A DNA stretch of 6,363 bases, taken from CAZDGK01 sp964505035. GTDB taxonomy: Bacteria; Patescibacteriota; Saccharimonadia; UBA4664. A program made the translations under genes and the position numbers. This document shows, one piece after another, positions 1 to 5,099 of the stretch. The stretch is from the NCBI GenBank assembly GCA_964505035.1, contig CAZDGK010000056.1, positions 1-6,363 on the forward strand. The letters are read 5' to 3'. Under the pieces are notes generated by a model that worked only from the letters and a program-made list of their open reading frames with translations, searched no databases and was not told the origin of the DNA. The number at the start of each line of letters is the position of its first letter. Within the stretch, counting starts at the first letter, position 1.

Positions 1-55
1 TACGCAGCGGTCTGCAAAACCGCGTACACCGGTTCAATTCCGGTAGGTGCCTCCA
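1..55 (+). tRNA. tRNA-Cys (GCA), 5' end cut by window edge
   Basis: Only the anticodon, variable and T arms and the 3' acceptor strand are inside the window. The anticodon stem GCGGT/ACCGC (7-11/19-23) encloses loop CTGCAAA with anticodon GCA at 14-16. The T stem ACCGG/CCGGT (28-32/40-44) holds loop TTCAATT. The 3' acceptor strand is 45-51, the discriminator base is U (52), and CCA (53-55) is encoded. A U discriminator with a GCA anticodon is the hallmark of tRNA-Cys. The acceptor 5' strand and most of the D arm lie upstream, so pairing of the acceptor stem cannot be checked. A tRNA-Leu follows 22 nt downstream, probably in the same transcript. Confidence 0.95.
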
Positions 56-64
56 AGCAATTAT
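53..64 (+). repeat. 12-nt direct repeat at tRNA 3' end, copy 1
   Basis: CCAAGCAATTAT begins at the CCA end of tRNA-Cys and recurs exactly at the CCA end of tRNA-Leu, 110 nt downstream. It reaches nine bases past each tRNA into spacer sequence. Confidence 0.8.
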
Positions 65-77
65 CCGTATGCCACCC

Positions 78-165
78 GGGCGGGTGGTGGAATGGTATAC
101 ACGGCGGACTTAAAATCCGCTGCCCCTTACCGGGCTTGTGGGTTCGAGACCCACCCCGCCCACCA
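78..165 (+). tRNA. tRNA-Leu (UAA)
   Basis: This is a complete 88-nt class II tRNA. The acceptor stem is GGGCGGG (78-84) with CCCGCCC (155-161), discriminator A162 and encoded CCA (163-165). The D stem is GTG/CAC (87-89/100-102). The anticodon stem GCGGA/TCCGC (104-108/116-120) encloses CTTAAAA with anticodon TAA at 111-113. A long variable arm (121-137) with GCCC/GGGC pairing is typical of leucine tRNA. The T stem GTGGG/CCCAC (138-142/150-154) encloses TTCGAGA. No promoter is visible in the 22-nt spacer after tRNA-Cys, so the two are probably co-transcribed. Confidence 0.97.
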
Positions 166-174
166 AGCAATTAT
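163..174 (+). repeat. 12-nt direct repeat at tRNA 3' end, copy 2
   Basis: This is an exact second copy of CCAAGCAATTAT, starting at the CCA of tRNA-Leu. Its last base is the first base of the -35 box of the following promoter. Confidence 0.8.
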
Positions 175-202
175 TGCCAAACATCACCCTACATGTTACA
201 GT
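174..202 (+). promoter_or_regulatory. Promoter of the 158-aa gene (TTGCCA / extended -10)
   Basis: The -35 box TTGCCA (174-179) and the -10 box TACAGT (197-202) are separated by 17 nt. The -10 box has an upstream TG motif at 194-195, making it an extended -10. The expected transcript start is near 209, giving a leader of about 38 nt. The spacing and the TTGCCA box are identical to the promoter at 2927-2955. It gives the coding gene its own start immediately behind tRNA-Leu. Confidence 0.7.
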
Positions 203-207
203 AGGGT
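186..207. promoter_or_regulatory. Operator-like inverted repeat over the -10 box
   Basis: Perfect 7-nt arms ACCCTAC (186-192) and GTAGGGT (201-207) flank 8 nt and cover the whole extended -10 element. The position suits a dimeric repressor site. This is inference from symmetry and position only. The matching promoter at 2927-2955 lacks this repeat. Confidence 0.4.
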
Positions 208-246
208 CGCGTCATCCGAACTTACACCCTCACCAAGGAGGCACTG

Positions 247-723
247 ATGACTGCACCGCATCGCGGCCGCGTGCTGCTGGCCAGCGAGATCGACCCGGCC
301 ATCCGGCTACTGATCGTGGAGTACTCCAAGGTCTCGTGGCCCAGCTACGTTCAGCACCTCGGCACCATCCCTGGCGTCGAGCTGGTGTTCGTACCGGGCA
401 CCACCGAGGCTCTGGCCTACTTCCGCGACCCGGAGACGCTGCCCGTCCACATCGTGGCGGTCCAGGGCGAAGCCCAGGCCGGCGGCCGTCTGTACGACGC
501 GACCGACCCGGCCGGCCCCGTCGGTGCGCTGCTGCTCGCCGCTCATCTGCGGGCGCTGCACTTCGATGGGCCGATCATCGCCTTCTCGCCCAACCCCGCC
601 ATCCTGCGCGAGCTGGAGGCCTACGACTACTTCAGTCGGGTCTGCCACAAGCTCGACTTCTGGCTCAAGGTCAGCCACGAGGAGGCTGCCAGATATCGCG
701 CCCAGCATCTGAGCGCCGCGTGA
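247..723 (+). CDS. Hypothetical protein, possible degenerate receiver-like fold (gene A)
   Basis: A soluble 158-aa protein with no signal peptide or membrane segment. The start is well supported: AAGGAGG (235-241) lies 5 nt before ATG. I do not recognise the family with certainty. The order of strands and helices resembles a response-regulator receiver: strand RVLLAS (8-13), strand VELVFVP (44-50), strand VHIVAV (67-72), helix 93-104, strand PIIAFS (109-114), helix 118-126, then RVCHK (131-135). S114 and K135 sit where receivers have the conserved Thr/Ser and Lys. The position of the phosphorylated Asp after the third strand reads Q73-G-E75, so normal phosphorylation is unlikely. There is no output domain. 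Its start region is duplicated at 2927-3013. It ends in TGA and is followed by hairpins. The gene is confident; the fold is a guess. Confidence 0.85.
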   Translation: MTAPHRGRVLLASEIDPAIRLLIVEYSKVSWPSYVQHLGTIPGVELVFVPGTTEALAYFRDPETLPVHIVAVQGEAQAGGRLYDATDPAGPVGALLLAAHLRALHFDGPIIAFSPNPAILRELEAYDYFSRVCHKLDFWLKVSHEEAARYRAQHLSAA

Positions 724-727
724 TACC

Positions 728-770
728 GCCCGGAAACTACCAACCTGCATCCAGGTGGCCGTTTCCGGGC
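728..770 (+). terminator. Nested hairpin after the 158-aa gene, possible weak terminator
   Basis: A perfect 10-bp stem GCCCGGAAAC/GTTTCCGGGC (728-737/761-770) contains an inner 5-bp hairpin ACCTG/CAGGT (743-747/752-756). It starts 4 nt after the stop codon. The sequence after it, CATTCTTAAT, is a poor T tract, so it may stabilise the 3' end or pause polymerase rather than terminate on its own. Confidence 0.55.
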
Positions 771-800
771 CATTCTTAATAAAAGCTCACGAGCATAAAT

Positions 801-840
801 AAAAGAAGGAGCCCGACAGCAATCGCCATCGGGCTCTTTT
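801..840. terminator. Bidirectional intrinsic terminator between convergent genes
   Basis: The 8-bp stem GAGCCCGA/TCGGGCTC (809-816/829-836) with a 12-nt loop is followed by TTTT (837-840) on the plus strand. On the minus strand it is followed by a longer T-rich run, the complement of the A-rich 801-808 and upstream bases. It lies between gene A (ends 723, plus) and the lipoprotein gene (ends 856, minus), where one element can stop both transcripts. Confidence 0.85.
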
Positions 841-855
841 GGGCGCGAGAAGCCC

Positions 856-2787
856 TTACTTCAGGCCGAGGAAACCCGCGGCCTCACCGAGCGTGTTGGG
901 CAGCTGGAGCGCTCGCGCGTCCAGGCCAAACAGCAGCTCGGGGTTGTACGGATGGGCCGGGTCGGCCATGTTCGTGTAGTAGGCGTTGTAGACCTGGGGC
1001 TGCGCCATCGCGAAGTCCAGGCCGTTGCCGTCGTACACGCCGCTGGCATAGCTCATGCCGAGCGTTCGCATGCCCACCTCGCCGAGCAGCTGGAGGATGG
1101 TCCAAGCCTTGTGGAGCTTGTCTCCAGCGTCGGTGAACAGGTAGCTGGCGTCCAGCCGCCGGTTCGTTGCCACCAACGTGCAGTAGGTGTCCTTGCCGCT
1201 GCCAGTGCAGTGGCTGGCCCACGACGAATTGTCGCGGACCTGGAACTGGCCGACCAGGTCGAACCCGAAGTTGTTCGGGTTCTGGGTCAGCATGTCCGAC
1301 AGGGCACCTTCGCGAAGCCACCGCGCACAGTCCTCCGAGGAGTACTGGTGGGCGTCATCGAGCTGTTTGCCGTTCTCGTCTCGCTGAATCGGACAGGCCG
1401 ACATACCGTGCTGCGTGCGGTAATTCTCCGCCTGCTTCAGGTAGCCGTCGACGCTGCCGGGCACGTTGCCGAACATGAACAGGGAACTGTTGGAGCCCAA
1501 CCAGCCCCGGATCGTCATCGCGTAGAGCGGCTGATTCGTGTCCGGGTTCACGAACTGGATCTGCTCCAGCTCGGGATTCGGACAGTTCTGGCAGCCTGCG
1601 GTTTCGATCTCCTTGAGGGCCTTGGAGTCGTCCTTGGTTGGGTCGTCGATGTCCTTCGGCAGCCCGGTGTCCTTGTTCACCATGCTGTCGATGTCCGGAG
1701 CATCCTTCCCTGTGAGGGCCTTGTAGTTCTGAGTGAAGTCGTTCCACTCAGTGTTGTAAATCGGGTCGATCCTGACGCGCTGCCACGGGTCCAATGGGGA
1801 CTGGCGGAAGTTCACCAGGTACGACGATTGCCGATTCAGGAAGATCCTCTTGAGCGACAGGTACACATCGGCGTCACCCGCCGAGTAGACCAGACCACCG
1901 TTGCTGCCGTCGCCGAAGCTCAGCCAGTCGTGTGAGTCCAGATCCTTGACCATGTCGATCACCATGTTGCTGGCGTTGATCAGGCCGACGGGGAATTCCC
2001 ACCAGCCGCCGATCAGCCCAGCGGCCTTGCCGCCCACGATCGTCACCGAGTGACCCCGGTTGAAGAGAATGGGCTTGCCGGTGACGCGCGGCGTCATTTG
2101 CTGGTCGATCACCAGCGCCAACAGCTTGGCCTTGTCGATGTCGAGAGTGAGACTGGGCTTCGTCACCACCGGGCCCGCGGGGGCGGGTGTCGCGGTGGCC
2201 GACGGAGCCGGAGCGGCGGTCGGGGCGGCCTTGGCCGCGTCCGTCTGAGCCACTCCGCACGGGACGCTGTAGTAGAACAGCGCGTCCCATGCCCGGCGAT
2301 ACTTGTCGTTCATGACGACCTGCGCGATATTCGGCTTGAAATCAATCCGGACCTTGGCGCCACAGACGTGGTGCCCCAGGACATCGCGTTGCTCGTAGGT
2401 GGTGAGGCCGGCATCGAGGTAATCGGTCAGGCCGACCGTGGCCCCTCGCCGGTTCATGCTCAGCGCGTTGACGACCGTTCCATTCTCGGTCGACAGCTGC
2501 GCCACCTGGGTTCTGCTGGAAGCTCCCTTCCCGAAGACCGTCGACAGCAGCGGCATGGGGCTCTCGCCGTTCATGCCGCGGTAGACGATCTGGTTTGTCT
2601 CGCTGGAGCCGTCGGGGCTGGCGTTGATGTTGTACAGCATCGAAGCGTTGTAGCCGTTGGTCGGCGCATCGCTCCGGAGCAGCACGCGGGCATCATCGCC
2701 GAACAGCCCACAGCCGGCCAGTAGAACCAGGCCGAGCAGAGGAACGAACAGGCCCGTAGCGAGCCTGCCTTTTCTTCCGAGTTTCAT
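856..2787 (-). CDS. Large predicted lipoprotein of unknown function
   Basis: A 643-aa protein. The start at 2787 is chosen because it gives a basic N-terminus (KLGRKGR), a hydrophobic core and the lipobox LLAGC with C26. It also has AAAGGA (2798-2793) 5 nt upstream. An in-frame ATG at 2910 would run through the promoter. Signal peptidase II cleavage would leave the protein lipid-anchored on the outer face of the membrane. Residues 27-180 form a first region, 184-212 are an Ala/Pro/Thr-rich linker, and 213-643 are a large second region. No further clear membrane span is visible, only a hydrophobic stretch near 256-271. Eight cysteines remain after C26 (142, 177, 399, 402, 465, 487, 527, 536), including C399-x-x-C402, so disulfides are possible. 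I recognise no known family or catalytic motif. It is monocistronic and ends at a bidirectional terminator. Unusually many Asn/Asp/Tyr residues fit an exported, possibly substrate-binding or structural, role (inference). Confidence 0.9.
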   Translation of the reverse strand: MKLGRKGRLATGLFVPLLGLVLLAGCGLFGDDARVLLRSDAPTNGYNASMLYNINASPDGSSETNQIVYRGMNGESPMPLLSTVFGKGASSRTQVAQLSTENGTVVNALSMNRRGATVGLTDYLDAGLTTYEQRDVLGHHVCGAKVRIDFKPNIAQVVMNDKYRRAWDALFYYSVPCGVAQTDAAKAAPTAAPAPSATATPAPAGPVVTKPSLTLDIDKAKLLALVIDQQMTPRVTGKPILFNRGHSVTIVGGKAAGLIGGWWEFPVGLINASNMVIDMVKDLDSHDWLSFGDGSNGGLVYSAGDADVYLSLKRIFLNRQSSYLVNFRQSPLDPWQRVRIDPIYNTEWNDFTQNYKALTGKDAPDIDSMVNKDTGLPKDIDDPTKDDSKALKEIETAGCQNCPNPELEQIQFVNPDTNQPLYAMTIRGWLGSNSSLFMFGNVPGSVDGYLKQAENYRTQHGMSACPIQRDENGKQLDDAHQYSSEDCARWLREGALSDMLTQNPNNFGFDLVGQFQVRDNSSWASHCTGSGKDTYCTLVATNRRLDASYLFTDAGDKLHKAWTILQLLGEVGMRTLGMSYASGVYDGNGLDFAMAQPQVYNAYYTNMADPAHPYNPELLFGLDARALQLPNTLGEAAGFLGLK

Positions 2788-2792
2788 GTTGG

Positions 2793-2798
2793 TCCTTT
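2793..2798 (-). promoter_or_regulatory. Ribosome binding site deciding the lipoprotein start
   Basis: On the minus strand AAAGGA lies 5 nt before the ATG at 2787. It selects this start over the in-frame ATG at 2910, whose extra 41 codons would place the signal peptide internally. Confidence 0.8.
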
Positions 2799-2825
2799 CG
2801 GTCAACTCGGTTGGCGGTTTGGGGA

Positions 2826-2849
2826 TCGTTGCGGACAATTTGGCAACGA
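2826..2849 (-). promoter_or_regulatory. Leader hairpin 2 of the lipoprotein mRNA
   Basis: Minus-strand arms TCGTTGC and GCAACGA form a perfect 7-bp stem with a 10-nt loop. The element lies 27 nt upstream of the Shine-Dalgarno site. It is a leader hairpin or a DNA operator; sequence alone cannot say which. Confidence 0.45.
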
Positions 2850-2853
2850 ACAA

Positions 2854-2877
2854 TCCGTCCAGGATGGCCCGGACGGA
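2854..2877 (-). promoter_or_regulatory. Leader hairpin 1 of the lipoprotein mRNA
   Basis: Minus-strand arms TCCGTCC and GGACGGA form a perfect 7-bp stem with a 10-nt loop, the same geometry as the hairpin 4 nt further downstream. If transcription starts near 2880 this structure sits at the extreme 5' end of the mRNA, where it could protect against decay or bind a regulator. Confidence 0.45.
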
Positions 2878-2886
2878 AGCGAATAC

Positions 2887-2915
2887 ACAGTACCATAATA
2901 TGTGCGTCATGTCTA
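2887..2915 (-). promoter_or_regulatory. Candidate promoter of the lipoprotein gene
   Basis: On the minus strand, -35 TAGACA (2915-2910, five of six consensus bases) is followed after 17 nt by TACTGT (2892-2887). A TG motif just upstream (2895-2894) makes it an extended -10. The -10 hexamer itself is weak (three of six). TATTAT at 2900-2895 is an alternative -10 but has no good -35. The predicted leader is about 90 nt. Confidence 0.5.
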
Positions 2916-2926
2916 CAGATTTGTGT

Positions 2927-2955
2927 TTGCCACAAGTGCCTAATTATGTTATAAT
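2927..2955 (+). promoter_or_regulatory. Strong promoter of truncated gene B
   Basis: The -35 TTGCCA (2927-2932), 17-nt spacer, TG at 2947-2948 and perfect -10 TATAAT (2950-2955) make this the best promoter in the window. It is divergent from the lipoprotein promoter, with only 11 nt between the two -35 boxes. Confidence 0.85.
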
Positions 2956-2995
2956 CACACCAACGTCATCCCATCAAGTCCCCGAAGGAGGACCG

Positions 2996-3013
2996 ATGAC
3001 TGCACCTACCCGC
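2996..3013 (+). CDS. 5' end of a gene lost in the assembly gap (gene B)
   Basis: Only MTAPTR is readable before the run of N. The start is convincing: AAGGAGG (2985-2991) is 4 nt before ATG and a strong promoter lies about 40 nt upstream. The 12 nt GATGACTGCACC around the start codon are identical to those of the 158-aa gene at 247, which begins MTAPHR. The leader also shares CGTCATCC (2964-2971 versus 210-217). It is probably a paralogue of that gene, but its length and product cannot be seen. Sequence after the gap (3114-3184) cannot be placed in frame because the gap size is arbitrary. Confidence 0.65.
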
Positions 3014-3113
3014 NNNNNNNNNNNNNNNNNNNNNNNNNNNNNNNNNNNNNNNNNNNNNNNNNNNNNNNNNNNNNNNNNNNNNNNNNNNNNNNNNNNNNNN
3101 NNNNNNNNNNNNN
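3014..3113. other. Assembly gap of exactly 100 N
   Basis: One hundred consecutive N is the conventional filler for a scaffold join of unknown length. The true distance between the start of gene B and the lemA promoter is therefore unknown, and whole genes could be missing. Confidence 0.95.
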
Positions 3114-3147
3114 CCACCCGCATTGGGTAGGCTCATGCCGGCGTTTC

Positions 3148-3156
3148 TGTTATACT
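3148..3156 (+). promoter_or_regulatory. Extended -10 promoter of the lemA operon
   Basis: TGTTATACT combines an upstream TG with TATACT (3151-3156, five of six). No convincing -35 is seen; TAGGCT lies at the 17-nt distance. It is placed 28 nt before the lemA start and would drive the four-gene operon. Confidence 0.6.
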
Positions 3157-3184
3157 GCAGGCTAGCAAAGAGGAGTTTGCGCTC

Positions 3185-3739
3185 ATGTTAGCTACAGTGG
3201 TCATTATTGTTCTGGTTGTTCTGGTCGTAGCCGTGGTCGCCGTCTACAACGGCCTCATCCGTTCGCGCGTGCGTGTCGATGAAGCTTGGTCGGATATCAC
3301 TATCCAGCTCAAGCGCCGCTATGACCTCATCCCCAACCTTATGGAGACGGTCAAGGGCTACGCTGCCCACGAGAAAACCGTCTTCGAGGACGTCACCAAG
3401 GCGCGCACCGCCGCCATGGACGCCGGCACCCTTGACCAGAAGGCCCAGGCCGAGAACGCTCTGGCCGGCACCCTCAAGAGTCTGTTCGCCGTCGCCGAGA
3501 ACTACCCCGACCTCAAGGCCAACCAAAACTTCCTCGACCTCCAGAACCAGCTCACCGACACCGAGGACAAGATCCAGGCCGCCCGCCGCTTCTACAATGC
3601 CAACGTCCGCGACTTCAACATGAAGCTCCAGGTCTTCCCGACCAATCTGTTTGCCAACATGCTTGGCTTCACCACTCGCGAATTCTTTGGCGTCGATAAC
3701 CAAGCCGAGGTCGAGGCCCCGGTGGCGGTCAAGTTCTAG
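3185..3739 (+). CDS. lemA: LemA family membrane protein
   Basis: A 184-aa protein, the usual LemA length. An N-terminal hydrophobic segment (residues 2-20) anchors it with a very short N-terminus outside, and the rest is a helical, charged domain. Family signatures are clear: VDEAWSDI (31-38), RRYDLIPNLMETVKGYA (44-60) with HE (62-63), AENYPDLKANQNF (104-116), the DTEDKIQAARRFYNANVRDFN region (125-145) and FPTNLFANMLGF (151-162). The start ATG follows GAGGAG (3170-3175) by 9 nt. The molecular role of LemA is not well established; in many bacteria it is encoded next to the membrane protease HtpX, as here. It is the first gene of the operon, 9 nt before the next gene, whose ribosome site overlaps the lemA stop codon. 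Confidence 0.96.
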   Translation: MLATVVIIVLVVLVVAVVAVYNGLIRSRVRVDEAWSDITIQLKRRYDLIPNLMETVKGYAAHEKTVFEDVTKARTAAMDAGTLDQKAQAENALAGTLKSLFAVAENYPDLKANQNFLDLQNQLTDTEDKIQAARRFYNANVRDFNMKLQVFPTNLFANMLGFTTREFFGVDNQAEVEAPVAVKF

Positions 3740-3748
3740 GAGCCTACC

Positions 3749-4222
3749 GTGACGCTGGCTGACTACCGCAACACCCAGTCCTGGCAAGAGGCCATCGAGC
3801 TTGGCCCCATGTTGGCCCGCCTGGCCGACGAACTCCCAGCCGCCGAGGCCATGGGCATGGGCCTGGCGCTGCGCCGCGACCTGATCAAGCTGCCGTCGGC
3901 CGTGGCCATCGACCTCGTCCGCGACGACAGTAATCTGCGCTTTGCCGTGGCCGTGCGAGTGGCCACTACCCTGGAGCTGATCGAGCGTGTCTACCCGGCC
4001 ATCGAGGTGGCCGACATTCAGGCCAAATTGGCCACGCTCACGGAGCGGCTAGCCTCGCCCGAGCACTTCGACGAGCGCCTGCCCGCCCCGGCGCCCGAGC
4101 CCATCACCGAAGGCCCCGGTGAGCCAGCAGACGACGCCGAGACCGACGAGCCCGAATCCGTGGCCATCATCCCACCCACTCAGGAGGTCCACCACATCGA
4201 TGTACAGCAACATAGCAGCTAA
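3749..4222 (+). CDS. S23-like four-helix-bundle protein with acidic tail
   Basis: A 157-aa soluble protein starting at GTG, with AGGAG (3738-3742) 6 nt upstream and overlapping the lemA stop. Residues 1-102 resemble the four-helix-bundle family once named for the 23S rRNA intervening-sequence protein: YRNTQSWQEAIEL (6-18) matches the family's opening YR-x3-WQ-x-A pattern. LRRDLIKLPSAVAIDLVRD (41-59) matches the family's 'IRRAavSIPsNIAEG' region, and VATTLELIERVYPAI (71-85) the later helix. The NIAEG part is replaced by AVAIDL, so it is divergent. Residues 103-157 are a low-complexity tail rich in Pro, Glu and Asp, ending in a His-containing segment. Family members are small bundles, often oligomeric, without a firmly known biochemical function. 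The tail has no counterpart I know of in the family. The gene overlaps htpX by 23 nt, implying translational coupling. Confidence 0.8.
   Translation: MTLADYRNTQSWQEAIELGPMLARLADELPAAEAMGMGLALRRDLIKLPSAVAIDLVRDDSNLRFAVAVRVATTLELIERVYPAIEVADIQAKLATLTERLASPEHFDERLPAPAPEPITEGPGEPADDAETDEPESVAIIPPTQEVHHIDVQQHSS
4182..4187 (+). promoter_or_regulatory. Ribosome binding site for htpX inside the preceding gene
   Basis: AGGAGG lies 12 nt before ATG 4200, a slightly long spacing. It supports the 4200 start over the in-frame ATG at 4119, whose extra 27 codons are just the Ser/Pro/Thr-rich reading of the upstream gene in another frame. Confidence 0.7.
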
Positions 4223-5099
4223 TAAGCGCAATAGCTGGCTGCTACTGGCTGGCTTCATCGTCTTCGTCGGCGGGCTCGGCTATGTGCTCACCTATGCCTT
4301 TGGCCGGCCCAGCTACTTTCCAGCCGTCATGATCGGCACACTTGCCTACGCCATCATCACCTACGCCTTCTCGTCTCAGATCGCCCTGGCCATGTCCGGC
4401 GCCCAGCCCATCGAGAAGCGCGACGCTCCCGAGCTCTACAATGTGGTCGAAAACCTCACCATCGCCGCCGGCCTGCCCATGCCCCGGGTCTACATCATCG
4501 ACGACCCCAGCCCCAATGCCTTCGCCACCGGCCGGGACCCGCAGCACGCCGTGGTCTGTGTCACCAGCGGCATCCTGGGCAAGCTCACCAAGACCGAGCT
4601 TGAGGGTGTCATCGCCCACGAGCTCAGCCACGTCGGCAATTATGACATCCGCTTCATGGCCGTCGTCGTCGCGCTCGTGTCGGTAGTGGCCGTCCTCTGC
4701 GACTTCTTCCTGCGCATCAGCTTCTGGGGCGGCAGCGACGAGGACGAGCGGCCGGCCAACCCGGCGCTCATCGCCGTCGGCATCATCGCCACCATCCTGG
4801 CTCCTATTATTGCCACCCTTATCCAGCTAGCCATCTCGCGCCGCCGCGAGTACCTGGCCGACGCCTCGGGCGCCCTGCTGACGCGCTACCCGGAGGGCTT
4901 GGCCAGCGCCCTCGAGAAGATCGCCGCCGACCCGCGCGGCCTCTCGCGCGCCAACTCCGCCACCGCTCCGCTCTACATCTCCGACCCGCTCAAGGGCCAG
5001 GGAGGCGGACTCGGCCGGGCCGTCGCCAACCTGCTCTCCACCCATCCGCCGATCGAAGACCGCATCCGTCGCTTACGAACCATGGAGGACCACGTATGA
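4200..5099 (+). CDS. htpX: HtpX-type membrane zinc metalloprotease
   Basis: A 299-aa M48-family endopeptidase, the normal HtpX length, with the catalytic domain expected on the cytoplasmic side. The N-terminus MYSNIAANKRNSW is characteristic. Hydrophobic segments lie at about 13-33, 38-58, 152-173 and 187-212. The zinc motif HELSH gives ligands H140 and H144 with catalytic E141; the third ligand is E217 in RREYLADASGA (215-224). Other family marks are SPNAFATG (104-111) and the C-terminal STHPPIEDRIRRL (280-292). HtpX degrades misfolded or damaged membrane proteins, overlapping in role with FtsH in Escherichia coli. Pairing with lemA is common; the preceding S23-like gene is the unusual member. 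Start 4200 lies within the end of the preceding gene and the stop overlaps the next start as ATGA. All key residues are present, so it should be active. Confidence 0.96.
   Translation: MYSNIAANKRNSWLLLAGFIVFVGGLGYVLTYAFGRPSYFPAVMIGTLAYAIITYAFSSQIALAMSGAQPIEKRDAPELYNVVENLTIAAGLPMPRVYIIDDPSPNAFATGRDPQHAVVCVTSGILGKLTKTELEGVIAHELSHVGNYDIRFMAVVVALVSVVAVLCDFFLRISFWGGSDEDERPANPALIAVGIIATILAPIIATLIQLAISRRREYLADASGALLTRYPEGLASALEKIAADPRGLSRANSATAPLYISDPLKGQGGGLGRAVANLLSTHPPIEDRIRRLRTMEDHV

Noticed and set aside
72..87. CCACCC-N4-GGGTGG inverted repeat at the 5' end of tRNA-Leu
   Set aside because: Its right arm is part of the tRNA acceptor strand and D region. The symmetry probably results from GC-rich sequence and I see no independent role.
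138..779. Open frame of 213 codons overlapping tRNA-Leu and gene A
   Set aside because: It begins inside the tRNA, reads Arg/Pro/Gly-rich sequence out of frame with gene A, and ends inside the hairpin region.
952..1935. Long plus-strand open frame (327 codons) inside the lipoprotein gene
   Set aside because: It lies antisense to a gene with a lipobox, Shine-Dalgarno site and promoter. The frame is open because of GC-rich codon structure, and its product is Val/Arg/His-rich with no recognisable motif.
2050..2724. Second plus-strand open frame (224 codons) antisense to the lipoprotein
   Set aside because: Low-complexity Gly/Arg-rich translation, no ribosome site, and fully explained as the reverse of the real coding strand.
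721..5099. Recoded TGA (Gly), as in some candidate-phyla bacteria
   Set aside because: TGA ends gene A and htpX at family-appropriate lengths, and the htpX TGA forms a coupled ATGA start; the high GC also argues against recoding.
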